64,000 nt of DNA from an uncultured Clostridia bacterium. GTDB lineage: Bacteria > Bacillota > Clostridia > Oscillospirales > Acutalibacteraceae. A program made the position numbers and the translations under genes. This document shows positions 45,373-53,857 of this stretch, one piece after another (within the stretch, counting starts at the first letter, position 1; each line of letters starts with the position of its first letter). Location: the NCBI GenBank assembly GCA_947627725.1, contig CANQXE010000009.1, positions 19,722 through 83,721 of the forward strand, written 5' to 3'. The notes beneath the pieces were generated by a model. It was not told the DNA's origin. It did not search any database and worked only from the letters and a program-made list of their open reading frames with translations.

Positions 45373-46040
45373 TGAAGAAAAAATCAAGTATTTTAGTAAA
45401 TACGCTTGTCCTTTTTGCGGTAACCTTTATTGCGGTGCTTGCGCTTGCAGTCGTTAATCAGATAACGAGAGAACCTATTGCACAGGCGGAAGCAAACGCA
45501 AGAGCGGAGGTTTACAGACTCGTTTATCCCGATGCTGAAAATTTCTCTGATATTGAAAACAGCGAAAGTTTAATTGAAAATTCAGCCCAATTGCTTACAG
45601 ACGCCGGATACGACGGCTGTTTTATCAATGACGCTCTTGCCGTAACAGATAAAAACGACGCCGTTACAGGCTATGTAATTGCCGCAACATCGCCGAACGG
45701 CTACGGCGGAGATTTGCAGGTGGCTTTGGGAATTACACTTGATTCAAAGATTACGGGATTTAATATTGTTTCTAACAGTGAAACTGCGGGTCTCGGCTCA
45801 AAATGCACAGAGCCTGCCTTTACATCACAATTTGCAGGCAAGCCGGCGGAGCTTCTTGAATACACCAAAACAGGAGCGTCCGCCGATAACGAGATTGACG
45901 CTATAAGCGGCGCCACAATCACAACAAACGCAGCGACCGAAGCTGCTGACGCTGCAATAACGTTTTATCTGGAGAAGCTCTGTAAAGATGTTAAAACGGT
46001 CGGCAATGCTGATTACAGTACAAATCCGAAAGGGGAGTGA
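45372..46040 (+). CDS. rnfG: Rnf complex subunit G
   Basis: 222 aa from ATG 45372. One N-terminal membrane anchor (ILVNTLVLFAVTFIAVLALA) and an extracytoplasmic FMN-binding domain. YGGDLQVALGI and ETAGLGSKC are family motifs, and ISGATITTNAA holds the Thr for covalent FMN. It passes electrons across the membrane with RnfD. It overlaps rnfD by 1 bp (TGATG), so translation is coupled. Confidence 0.94.
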   Translation: MKKKSSILVNTLVLFAVTFIAVLALAVVNQITREPIAQAEANARAEVYRLVYPDAENFSDIENSESLIENSAQLLTDAGYDGCFINDALAVTDKNDAVTGYVIAATSPNGYGGDLQVALGITLDSKITGFNIVSNSETAGLGSKCTEPAFTSQFAGKPAELLEYTKTGASADNEIDAISGATITTNAATEAADAAITFYLEKLCKDVKTVGNADYSTNPKGE

Positions 46041-46045
46041 GATAA

Positions 46046-46717
46046 ATGAAAGCTGTTTTAGAAAGACTTTATAACGGAATTATTAAAGAAAATCCTACAT
46101 TTGTCCTTATGCTTGGTATGTGTCCCACTCTCGCGGTAACAACAAGCGCAAAAAACGGTCTGGGTATGGGGCTTGCCACGATGGCAGTTCTTATTATGTC
46201 GAATTTTCTTATCTCTCTTTTGCGAAAGGTTATTCCCAACGGTGTGAGAATGCCTGTGTATATTATTATTATCGCGTCCTTTGTAACGATTGTAGAAATG
46301 CTTATGCACGCTTATGTCACGTCACTTTATGATAACCTCGGAATTTTTATTCCGTTAATCGTTGTAAACTGCATTATCTTAGGCAGAGCCGAAACATATG
46401 CATCTAAGAGTAATCCGCTCCTTGCAATATTTGACGGGGTTGGAATAGGTCTCGGCTTTACAATCGGTCTTACAACAATCGGTATTGTAAGAGAGCTTCT
46501 CGGCGCGGGCACTCTTTTCGGTATCAAGGTAACGCCGCAGAGCTTTGAGCCTGTATCCATTTTTGTTATGGCTCCCGGCGCATTTTTCGTGCTGGCTATC
46601 CTTTGCGCTGTTCAGAATAAGCTTAAGCTCAAGGGAGCTAATCGTCACGTTAAGGAGAAGGGCGGCTGTAACGGCAACTGCGGTGAGTGCGCTTTTAAAG
46701 AGGGAGGTAACGAATAA
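46046..46717 (+). CDS. rnfE: Rnf complex subunit E, with Cys-rich tail
   Basis: 223 aa. Six membrane helices with NPTFVLMLGMCPTLAVTT and VPLIVVNCI-like stretches containing the conserved Cys residues that carry the membrane 2Fe-2S cluster shared with RnfA. The C-terminus adds GGCNGNCGECAFKEGG after the last helix, with three Cys in a short tail that could bind metal. Its stop overlaps rnfA (TAATG). The tail is not needed for the core family fold. Confidence 0.93.
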   Translation: MKAVLERLYNGIIKENPTFVLMLGMCPTLAVTTSAKNGLGMGLATMAVLIMSNFLISLLRKVIPNGVRMPVYIIIIASFVTIVEMLMHAYVTSLYDNLGIFIPLIVVNCIILGRAETYASKSNPLLAIFDGVGIGLGFTIGLTTIGIVRELLGAGTLFGIKVTPQSFEPVSIFVMAPGAFFVLAILCAVQNKLKLKGANRHVKEKGGCNGNCGECAFKEGGNE

Positions 46718-47295
46718 TGGTTAAAACTTTATTTTTAGTACTCCTTACAACTGCGCTTATCAACAACATCGTACTGAGCCAATTCCTCGGTATTTGTCCG
46801 TTTTTGGGCGTGTCGAGGAATATAAAAACGGCTGCCGGTATGGGCGGCGCGGTAATATTTGTTATTACGATATCGTCTGCTGTTACAAGCCTGATTTATG
46901 ACCATATTCTTGTTAAACTTAATTTAACATATTTGAAAACTATCGCGTTTATAATGGTGATAGCGTTTCTTGTTCAGCTTGTCGAGTTGTTTTTAAAAAA
47001 GTCTGTTCCTGTTCTTTATAAGAGTCTCGGCGTGTATTTACCGCTTATCACAACAAACTGTGCCGTGCTTGGTACTGCCCTTACAAATGTTCAGCAGGCT
47101 AACGATTTTGTTACGAGTGTTGTAACGGCTCTCGGTACGTCAGTCGGATTTTGCATTGCAATCGTTATTATGGCAGGTATCCGTGAAAAGACAGAAAATA
47201 ATGATTTTCCGGAATCATTTAAGGGAACGCCCGCTGTTCTTTTGACGGCGTGCCTGATGTCAATCGCGTTCTACGGATTCAGTATGTTTAAATAA
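46717..47295 (+). CDS. rnfA: Rnf complex subunit A
   Basis: 192 aa with six membrane helices. NNIVLSQFLGICPFLGVS and YLPLITTNCAVLG carry the Cys pair for the membrane-embedded 2Fe-2S cluster formed with RnfE. It is an inverted-topology homologue of RnfE, and the two genes overlap. Length is the family standard. Confidence 0.95.
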   Translation: MVKTLFLVLLTTALINNIVLSQFLGICPFLGVSRNIKTAAGMGGAVIFVITISSAVTSLIYDHILVKLNLTYLKTIAFIMVIAFLVQLVELFLKKSVPVLYKSLGVYLPLITTNCAVLGTALTNVQQANDFVTSVVTALGTSVGFCIAIVIMAGIREKTENNDFPESFKGTPAVLLTACLMSIAFYGFSMFK

Positions 47296-47321
47296 AACAG
47301 TACATAAGGGAAAGGGAAAAT

Positions 47322-48122
47322 ATGAACATAAAAGAAATTATTATCGCGGTTGCCGTATTATGTATACTCGGTGTAATAATCGGTCTTGTTTTAAGCATTG
47401 CCGAAAAGGTATTTCACGTTGAGGTCAATGAACTTGAGGTAGCTGTTCGAGAAGTTCTCCCGGGCAGTAATTGCGGCGGATGCGGATATGCCGGCTGTGA
47501 CAGCCTTGCTAAAGCCATAGCAAACGGTGACGCCGATGTATCTGCCTGCCCTGTGGGCGGAATTACCGTTGCGCAGAAAATCGCCGGAATAATGGGCAAA
47601 GAGGTCGGCGATATTGAAAAAATGGTTGCGTACGTTAAGTGCGACGGTACCTATGAAAAAAGAGAGACTGACTATAATTATTTCGGTATTGACAGCTGTA
47701 TATATGCCGCAAAAATGCCCGGTTCAAGCCCGTATTCCTGTAAATTCGGCTGCTTGGGCTTCGGCTCCTGTGCAAAGGTCTGTGACCAGCGCGCAATCAG
47801 AATAATTGACAGGAAGGCGGTTGTTGATGAAAGTCTATGTACTGCCTGCGGTAAGTGCCTGAGGGTTTGTCCGCACGACCTTATTGAAATAGTTCCTGCC
47901 GCGTCAAAGCACAGAGTGCAGTGTTCCTCACTCGCAAGGGGTAAGGATGTCAGAAACGCCTGCACGGCAGGATGTATTGCCTGCGGACTTTGCTTTAAAA
48001 ACTGTCCTGAGAATGCGATTGTTTTTGAAAATAATATCGCGAAGATTGATTATTCAAAATGTACTCAGTGCGGAACGTGCGTTGATAAATGTCCACGAAA
48101 GATAATTAAAATTTATGGGTAG
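47322..48122 (+). CDS. rnfB: Rnf complex subunit B (multi-FeS ferredoxin subunit)
   Basis: 266 aa. One N-terminal membrane anchor, then an Fe-S motif NCGGCGYAGC with a distal Cys (SACPVGG), and ferredoxin-type clusters CKFGCLGFGSC, CTACGKCLRVCP, CIACGLCFKNCP and CTQCGTCVDKCP. It is the entry point for ferredoxin electrons in Rnf. AAGGGAAA precedes the ATG. It ends the six-gene rnf operon; a lipoprotein gene follows 90 bp later. Confidence 0.95.
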   Translation: MNIKEIIIAVAVLCILGVIIGLVLSIAEKVFHVEVNELEVAVREVLPGSNCGGCGYAGCDSLAKAIANGDADVSACPVGGITVAQKIAGIMGKEVGDIEKMVAYVKCDGTYEKRETDYNYFGIDSCIYAAKMPGSSPYSCKFGCLGFGSCAKVCDQRAIRIIDRKAVVDESLCTACGKCLRVCPHDLIEIVPAASKHRVQCSSLARGKDVRNACTAGCIACGLCFKNCPENAIVFENNIAKIDYSKCTQCGTCVDKCPRKIIKIYG

Positions 48123-48211
48123 TTTTTAAAATATTATCAACTCTAAAATCATATCTTTTTAATATAAATGTTCCTTACGTGGAGTTAATTTGAGAGAGGG
48201 GATTATGACAA

Positions 48212-49180
48212 ATGAAAAAAATGATTGCGGCATGGCTTGCGCTTATTCTCACCTTTTCATTTACGGCATGTGCCAAGAGCGGAAATTCGGCAAGTACGGA
48301 CAGTGACGGTACCATCGCGGCAAAAACGGGCTACTCTGTAATAAGTACAATTTCCGACATTACCGAAACCACACTTACAATTAATTCCGTTTGCGCGGGG
48401 GTCCTTGTTGATAGGGACGGAAAAATCATCGACTGTAAGATTGACCAAATGCAGATAAAGCCCGATCTTGACCGGGATAAAGGCAATGTGGCGGATTTGA
48501 GAACAAAGCGTGAAAAAAAGGAAGATTACTCCTTGAAAAGTGCTTCCTCTATTCAAAAGGAATGGTACGAGCAGATTTCCGCATTCGAGAAGTTCGCAAA
48601 GGGAAAGACGGCAGATGAAATTATAAGCTGTGTTGCTGAGAACGGTTATGCGTCAGACGCTGATTTGAAAGCAGGATGCACAATTAATGTGTCAGATATT
48701 TCGCTGGCGGTTTCCAATGCCGTAAAAAATGCGCGGGAGCTTGGGGCGTCATCATCAGATACGCTGAAGCTCGCAATATCATCGGAGAAGTTTGATGAAA
48801 GTAATGATAAAAATCTTCAGTATAATTCAGATTACGCTGTTATAACTCTCGGTGCGGACGGCAGAATTACGTCATGCCTGATTGACGCGTCTCAGGCTAA
48901 ATGTTCGGTTGAAAACGGGAAATTCACGGTTTCGGAAGGGAATTTCGCATCAAAGAAAGAGCTTAAAAAAGATTATGCAATGAAGGGTGCCTCTGAAATC
49001 GGTAAGGAGTGGTATCAGCAGGCCGCCGCATTTGAGGAATATGCGAAAGGAAAAACAGCCGATGAGCTTACAAATGCTGTCGCTGAGGACGGTTATTCAT
49101 CGGATGCCGATTTAAGAGCAGGCTGTACTATTTCCGTAGATACCATTGTTTCAAACATATTAAAAGCGGTAACATCTTAA
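48212..49180 (+). CDS. Rnf-linked lipoprotein with two FMN-binding-like repeats
   Basis: 322 aa. The lipobox is SFTACAKSG (Cys20), so it is anchored on the outer face of the membrane. Two repeats of about 130 residues (near 50-180 and 190-320) share DGKI..C.ID..Q, a DY.LK/MK.AS.I.KEWY.Q..AFE..AKGKTADE segment and GY.SDADL.AGCTI. I recall such repeats as FMN_bind-like extracellular proteins found beside Rnf, but there is no SGAT-type flavinylation motif. It may be an electron-transfer or assembly partner. A ribosome site GAGAGAGG lies 13-20 bp upstream. Confidence 0.6.
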   Translation: MKKMIAAWLALILTFSFTACAKSGNSASTDSDGTIAAKTGYSVISTISDITETTLTINSVCAGVLVDRDGKIIDCKIDQMQIKPDLDRDKGNVADLRTKREKKEDYSLKSASSIQKEWYEQISAFEKFAKGKTADEIISCVAENGYASDADLKAGCTINVSDISLAVSNAVKNARELGASSSDTLKLAISSEKFDESNDKNLQYNSDYAVITLGADGRITSCLIDASQAKCSVENGKFTVSEGNFASKKELKKDYAMKGASEIGKEWYQQAAAFEEYAKGKTADELTNAVAEDGYSSDADLRAGCTISVDTIVSNILKAVTS

Positions 49181-49499
49181 AAGGGAGCTTATGCTCTCTT
49201 TCAGACTGTCGATAAAGTGGTCTGAAGCACGCCTGAAAAAAACAAGGCATATAAATGCTTACATATTTAAAGCAGTGATAACGCTTCATTATTAATTTTT
49301 TTATATTGTGAAAGCCGCTTGAGCATCGATTCAAGCGGCTTTCGGCGCTTTCACCTTTTGGCAACTCTACCGTACCTTTGTACGCCTACGAATTGCCAAA
49401 AGGTAAATTCAGTTCCATTTCTCGAAGTCTGCCGGCGTGTAGAAATTTGATTTTCGGATTTTTTCTACACGCTGAAGAGAGCTTATGCTCTCTTTTTTA
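49181..49499. other. Hairpin-rich intergenic region with duplicated terminators
   Basis: No gene. Five stems are seen: GGGAGCTTATGCTCTC (49183-49198); AAAGCCGCTTGA with TCAAGCGGCTTT (49311-49342); ACCTTTTGGCAA with TTGCCAAAAGGT (49353-49404), itself enclosing CGTAC/GTACG; GTGTAGAAA with TTTCTACAC (49437-49470); and AAGAGAGCTTATGCTCTCTT with TTTT (49475-49498). The first and last share the AGAGCTTATGCTCTC core, as if duplicated. Confidence 0.65.
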
Positions 49500-49528
49500 T
49501 TGAAAGTATATATTCTTTTTGTTATAAT
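49500..49528 (+). promoter_or_regulatory. Promoter placing the transcript start at the apbE ATG
   Basis: TTGAAA (49500-49505), 17-bp spacer, TATAAT (49523-49528). Transcription would begin about 49534-49536, at the ATG (49535), giving a leaderless mRNA. No Shine-Dalgarno is present upstream of the ATG. Confidence 0.6.
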
Positions 49529-49534
49529 TTAATT

Positions 49535-50590
49535 ATGAAAAAATTTTTTTGCGTCGTTTTATCTTTTACTCTTTCTTTTGTTTGCTGTTCCTGCGGCGAA
49601 GGCTTTAACACAAGTAAAAAAGAGCGTTTTTCCACAAGCTTTATTGATTTATTTGATACCGCGTCAACCGTTGTTGCTTATGATGACAGTCAAAAGGCTT
49701 TTAATAATCATTTTGAAAATTTTCATCAAAGGCTTGAGGAATATTACAGGTTATATGATATATATAATTCATATGACGGTGTTGTTAATCTTTACACTCT
49801 GAATAATCAAGCAAAGGACGGACCTGTTAAGGTTGACGGCAGAATTATTGATTTGCTTGAATACTGTAAATATGTTTATGATTTGAGCGAGGGCAGAACA
49901 AATATCTGCTTTGGCGCTGTTTTGTCAATATGGCACGACAGCCGTCAACACGGAATTGACAATCCGCAGGAGGCGAAACTCCCCGATATGAAAGCGCTTA
50001 AAGCCGCCGCGGAGCATACGGACATAGACAGCCTCGTTATTGACAGGGAGCAAGGCACCGTTTATTTTTCAGACCCCGCGCTTAAGCTTGATGTCGGCGC
50101 TGTGGCAAAAGGTTATGCCGTGCGTGAGGTGTGCAAATGGGCAAAGGCAAACCTTTGGTCCTCCGCCGCCGTAAGCATCGGCGGAAATGTCTGTACCTTC
50201 GGCTATAAAAACGATGACGGAAAAACTCCGTGGAATATCGGAATTGAAAATCCCGATTTATCCGCTGACGATTATCTGGAAAATGTTAAAATTACTGATT
50301 TATCAGTCGTTACAAGCGGTGATTATCAACGCTATTACACAGTAGGCGGTAAAAAATATTGCCATATCATTAATACTGAAACGCTTATGCCGAGTGAATA
50401 TATGGTGAGCGTTTCGGTAATTTGCGCTGACGGTGCGCTTGGCGATGCACTTTCAACAACCCTGTTTAATATGCCGATAGAGCAGGGAAAAAAGATGGTG
50501 GAAAATATGCAGGGCATTGAGGCTGTATGGGTTGACAAGGAATATAATAAAACCTACAGCTCCGGCTTTGAAAAATATATTGAAGGATAA
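49535..50590 (+). CDS. apbE: ApbE-type FAD:protein FMN transferase (lipoprotein)
   Basis: 351 aa. The signal sequence ends VCCSCGEG, a lipobox-like Cys. FSTSFIDLFDTASTVVAY is the family start, KLDVGAVAKGYAVREV the Gly-rich FAD loop, AAVSIGGNV the following strand and TSGDYQRYYTVGGKKYCHIINTETL is split by conserved His and Thr. It attaches FMN to Thr of the SGAT motifs in RnfD and RnfG encoded upstream. Codon 1 coincides with the predicted transcript start, so it may be translated without a leader. The next gene is 11 bp downstream. Confidence 0.92.
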   Translation: MKKFFCVVLSFTLSFVCCSCGEGFNTSKKERFSTSFIDLFDTASTVVAYDDSQKAFNNHFENFHQRLEEYYRLYDIYNSYDGVVNLYTLNNQAKDGPVKVDGRIIDLLEYCKYVYDLSEGRTNICFGAVLSIWHDSRQHGIDNPQEAKLPDMKALKAAAEHTDIDSLVIDREQGTVYFSDPALKLDVGAVAKGYAVREVCKWAKANLWSSAAVSIGGNVCTFGYKNDDGKTPWNIGIENPDLSADDYLENVKITDLSVVTSGDYQRYYTVGGKKYCHIINTETLMPSEYMVSVSVICADGALGDALSTTLFNMPIEQGKKMVENMQGIEAVWVDKEYNKTYSSGFEKYIEG

Positions 50591-50601
50591 GAAGCGGAAT
50601 A

Positions 50602-50970
50602 ATGAAAAAAGCAGATTTTATTTTAATTGCCGTTGTGATTGCCGTTGCGGGACTGATGCTCTTTTTTCTTTATGGTTTAAACGGCAACGCAGGCTCATAT
50701 GTTCAGATTGAGATTGACGGAAAAACAGCTGAAACTTTGCCTCTTGATATTGACACAACACACGAAATCATAACGGACAACGGCGGTAAAAACACACTTG
50801 TTATCAAAGACGGTTACGCAAAAATAATATCGGCAAACTGCCCTGACGGTATTTGCAAAAATCATATGAAAATTAATAGAAACGGCGAGTCAATTATCTG
50901 CCTGCCGCATAAGGTGGTTGTAACCGTAGTGAGTGAAAATGAACAGGATGAGGTAGACGCGGTGGCATAG
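50602..50970 (+). CDS. NusG domain II-containing small membrane protein
   Basis: 122 aa with one N-terminal membrane helix (FILIAVVIAVAGLMLFFLYG) and an extracytoplasmic beta domain (VQIEIDGKTAETLPLD...ISANCPDGICKNH..ICLPHKVVV). Its CPDGIC pair and CLPH motif are typical for the NusG_II-like family, which often lies beside apbE and Gx-type genes near flavin and redox loci. Function unknown; a redox or metal role of the two Cys is possible. Confidence 0.85.
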   Translation: MKKADFILIAVVIAVAGLMLFFLYGLNGNAGSYVQIEIDGKTAETLPLDIDTTHEIITDNGGKNTLVIKDGYAKIISANCPDGICKNHMKINRNGESIICLPHKVVVTVVSENEQDEVDAVA

Positions 50971-50989
50971 CACGGAAGAAAGGAAATTT

Positions 50990-51496
50990 ATGAAAGCGAA
51001 TAAAGCGAAAAAAATTGCCCTCTACGGTATGATGGTGGCGCTTGCTTTTACTTTCAGCTATCTTGAAAGTCTTATACCCTTTAATTTCGGTATTCCGGGC
51101 ATAAAGCTGGGGCTTGCTAATCTCGTAGTAGTAGTTGCGATTTATATGATGAAGCCTGCTGAAGCGTTTTCAATAGCGGTAATAAGAATATTCCTCGCGG
51201 CTCTGACATTCGGCAATGCGTACAGCCTCGCATATAGCCTGTGCGGAGGTTTACTCAGCTTTATCATTATGTATTTTGCGAAAAAAACACGTCTTTCGGC
51301 AGTCGGCGTGAGTATGCTCGGCGGTATTTTCCATAATATCGGTCAGATAATTGCAGCAGCCTTTGTTATGAAAACCGTGCGGATTGTATATTATCTGCCC
51401 GTTCTTCTGATTGCGGGACTTATAACAGGTTTTCTGATAGGCATATCAGCTAAGCTGATAATTGACAGATTTAATAAAATTAAGAAAGCTCGGTAG
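50990..51496 (+). CDS. Gx-type membrane transporter / heptaprenyl synthase component I-like
   Basis: 168 aa with five or six membrane helices. The first ones carry KKIALYGMMVALAFTFSYLES and PFNFGIPGIKLGLANLVVV. The family is annotated as Gx transporter or HepS component I and resembles substrate-binding S components of energy-coupling transporters. It stands in a three-gene apbE-NusG_II-Gx set that recurs near Rnf in Clostridia. AGAAAGGAAA precedes the ATG. The stop lies in a terminator stem. Confidence 0.82.
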   Translation: MKANKAKKIALYGMMVALAFTFSYLESLIPFNFGIPGIKLGLANLVVVVAIYMMKPAEAFSIAVIRIFLAALTFGNAYSLAYSLCGGLLSFIIMYFAKKTRLSAVGVSMLGGIFHNIGQIIAAAFVMKTVRIVYYLPVLLIAGLITGFLIGISAKLIIDRFNKIKKAR

Positions 51497-51519
51497 TTTG
51501 CAGCCTACCGAGCTTTTTT
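51485..51519 (+). terminator. Terminator of the apbE operon
   Basis: AAAGCTCGGTAG (51485-51496) pairs with CTACCGAGCTTT (51505-51516) and a T-run follows. Confidence 0.85.
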
Positions 51520-51589
51520 GTCTGAAACAGCGCATAAAAAGTCAAGAAATTTTAATACAGAGTCTTTATAATTATATGGGAAAATATGT

Positions 51590-51841
51590 TTATTTTATCT
51601 CCTGTTCTATATCGTTAAATAAATCATCATTGAAAAAATCTCTGATTGAAATTTCCAAGCCGTCGCAAATCTTCTGCAGCGACACAACACCGGGATTACG
51701 GCTTTTTGTATTGAGCATACTGTAAATTGTTGACGGATTGACGCCGCTGATATTACCGAGTGCGTTAATAGCTATTTTACGCTCCTTGCAGAGATTTATA
51801 ATTCTTTGGGCGACAGCGTCTTTAATTCTCATTTTTACCAC
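51590..51841 (-). CDS. Xre/Cro-type HTH repressor, 83 aa
   Basis: 83 aa, nearly all helix-turn-helix: IINLCKERKIAINALGNISGVNPSTIYSMLN is interrupted here only for length, and SLQKICDGLEISIRDFF closes the domain. Small regulators of this type control neighbouring genes. It is divergent from the ABC exporter pair, and a perfect palindrome TGGGATATATCCCA lies 53 bp upstream of its start, next to the exporter promoter, so it probably represses the exporter in response to a substrate. Confidence 0.85.
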   Translation of the reverse strand: MVKMRIKDAVAQRIINLCKERKIAINALGNISGVNPSTIYSMLNTKSRNPGVVSLQKICDGLEISIRDFFNDDLFNDIEQEIK

Positions 51842-51893
51842 CCTTTATATTATTGTGATAAAAAAATTTTAAAATAATTTACGATATATCGAG

Positions 51894-51907
51894 TGGGATA
51901 TATCCCA
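51894..51907. promoter_or_regulatory. 14-bp perfect palindrome, candidate operator
   Basis: TGGGATATATCCCA lies 9 bp upstream of the -35 of the exporter promoter and between the divergent Xre gene and the exporter operon, an expected site for the Xre dimer. Confidence 0.6.
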
Positions 51908-51915
51908 AATTTTTA

Positions 51916-51944
51916 TTGACAATATGAATATGCTAATGTAAAAT
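51916..51944 (+). promoter_or_regulatory. Promoter of leader ORF and ABC exporter
   Basis: TTGACA (51916-51921), 17-bp spacer, TAAAAT (51939-51944). Confidence 0.65.
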
Positions 51945-51968
51945 ATTATATATAAAGGAAGGGATATT

Positions 51969-52019
51969 ATGGATATTCAGTCAACGTATATATTCCAAAA
52001 GAATGAGAAAAAATTTTAG
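51969..52019 (+). CDS. 16-codon leader peptide upstream of ABC exporter
   Basis: ATG 51969 behind AAGGAAGGG, product MDIQSTYIFQKNEKKF. It sits between a good promoter and the ABC exporter ATG at 52079. It has no hydrophobic part. Such leader ORFs often act by ribosome stalling or attenuation for antibiotic-responsive ABC genes; a mature peptide role is also conceivable. Only the ribosome site and position support it. Confidence 0.45.
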   Translation: MDIQSTYIFQKNEKKF

Positions 52020-52078
52020 ACATTTTATTTATTTTATTCGTCTTAAGCATTAAGTAATAAATTATATCAGGAGGAGAA

Positions 52079-53857
52079 ATGAAAGAGAATTTAAAGTATA
52101 TGCTGAAAAACTGGATAGCATGGGACAGGAAAAGTCTTATATACTTTTTTATCCGTGTTCCTGCTATGGTGCTTCAGCCGATTATAACAGCATACATACC
52201 TAAAGCGATGATTGACGCTATTACAGAAGGAGTTACCACTCAAAGGCTGATATTGATTATCGGTATGCTCAGTCTTCTTTTAACCTTTACCATTTGGATG
52301 GATCCTTTTATGCAGGAACTTGTACGCGGCGGAGCCAGAATTGTTCGTATGAGATATGCAGTAATGGCATTTCAAAAAAATTTAAGTACAGATTATGTGA
52401 ATATTGAAAACCTTGAAAAGCGTGAAATCCAAAAGCGGGCAGAAAATTTTTATAATGGTCGTTGGTCAGGAGGAGCCAACTTTATTGATAGGTGTAATCA
52501 GTTTTGCGTTGCAGTTGTTGGTGTAATTACCTCAAGTGTGCTGATTTACAAAATCAATATTTTTATGATTTTGCTGATTGTAGCAACATGTATAGTTCAA
52601 TTTTTTATTCTTAAATATCTTGCAGGCAGACAGTTTGAAAATCTCGGTAAAGCGGCAAAGCCGAGTAATAGGTTTAATTATTTCTATAAGCTTTGCAAAG
52701 ACGGGAAGGCATCAAAGGATATTAGGTTATACAGCATGAGTGATTATTTCATTAAGGCTCTTGCAGTATCCCTTTATCAAATTGAAAAAACATATGCAAG
52801 ATATACTCATCAAAGTATTGCCTTTGATGGTATCACAGCATTATTAAATTTAATCCGCGAGGCAATCGCATATGCTTATCTTGTTTATTTGGTAACTATT
52901 GATAAGCTAACTGTTTCTGATTTTATATTTTATTTTGGAATTATCACAGGTTTTTCAAACTGGGTTGTTGGCTTAGTAGGAGCATATAACCAAATTGAAA
53001 GAAGCTGTAATGAGTGTAAAGCATACAGGGAATATATTGAAAGTGAGGATATTGCAGATAAAGGTGAGATATTAACCGATAATAATGTTGAAACTATTGA
53101 ATTTAAAAATGTATCATATAAATATCCATCTGCTGACGAACCGACCTTAAAAAATATAAATCTGAAATTTAATAATGGAGAGAACATTGCTATTGTTGGC
53201 GAAAACGGTGCAGGTAAAACAACACTCATAAAACTGCTTTGCGGGCTTTATAGTGCAACATCTGGTGAGATTCTCCTTAACGGTGTTGATACAAGTACTA
53301 TTTCAAAAAAAAGTTATTTTGACTTATTTTCTCCAATATTCCAAGATTATTATTTCCTGCCAATGACTATTCAGCAGAATATGACAGCAAGCCTTGACTA
53401 TGATGCTGACAAGCTGAATTCGGCCTTTGAAAAGGCAGGAATATTTGATAAAATAAATTCTTTGCCGAATAAGGAAAATACCTTAATGGACAAGGAAGTG
53501 TATAATGAAGCTGTTGATTTTTCAGGCGGTGAAAAGCAGAAATTATTGCTTGCGAAAGCGATTTATAAAAACGCCCCTGTTCTTATTCTTGATGAGCCTA
53601 CTGCCGCGCTTGACCCGATTGCGGAAAACGAGCTTTATTTAAAATATAACGAGCTAACTCAAGGTAAATTATCATTCTTTATTTCTCACAGACTTTCTTC
53701 AACTCGCTTTTGTGACAGAATTTTGTTTATTTCAAGTGGTGAGATAATGGAAGAAGGAACTCACAATGAATTAATGGCCTTAAAGGGTAATTATTACAAA
53801 ATGTACCAGCTCCAAAGCTATTATTATAAGGAACAGGAGGTGGCGATAAATGAGTAA
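52079..53857 (+). CDS. ABC exporter half-transporter, 592 aa (pair member 1)
   Basis: Six-helix membrane domain (about 20-320) and an ATPase with Walker A GENGAGKT, signature DFSGGEKQK, Walker B LILDEPTAALD and H-loop FISHR. AGGAGGAGAA lies directly before the ATG. It overlaps the next half-transporter by 8 bp and shares overall layout with the pair at 19280-22865. It likely forms a heterodimer exporting a lipid, drug or peptide. Regulation by the divergent Xre gene is suggested by the palindrome upstream. Confidence 0.9.
   Translation: MKENLKYMLKNWIAWDRKSLIYFFIRVPAMVLQPIITAYIPKAMIDAITEGVTTQRLILIIGMLSLLLTFTIWMDPFMQELVRGGARIVRMRYAVMAFQKNLSTDYVNIENLEKREIQKRAENFYNGRWSGGANFIDRCNQFCVAVVGVITSSVLIYKINIFMILLIVATCIVQFFILKYLAGRQFENLGKAAKPSNRFNYFYKLCKDGKASKDIRLYSMSDYFIKALAVSLYQIEKTYARYTHQSIAFDGITALLNLIREAIAYAYLVYLVTIDKLTVSDFIFYFGIITGFSNWVVGLVGAYNQIERSCNECKAYREYIESEDIADKGEILTDNNVETIEFKNVSYKYPSADEPTLKNINLKFNNGENIAIVGENGAGKTTLIKLLCGLYSATSGEILLNGVDTSTISKKSYFDLFSPIFQDYYFLPMTIQQNMTASLDYDADKLNSAFEKAGIFDKINSLPNKENTLMDKEVYNEAVDFSGGEKQKLLLAKAIYKNAPVLILDEPTAALDPIAENELYLKYNELTQGKLSFFISHRLSSTRFCDRILFISSGEIMEEGTHNELMALKGNYYKMYQLQSYYYKEQEVAINE

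Noticed and set aside
51462..51725. 87-aa plus-strand frame overlapping the Gx gene end
   Set aside because: It crosses the terminator stem and the antisense Xre gene and has no ribosome site.
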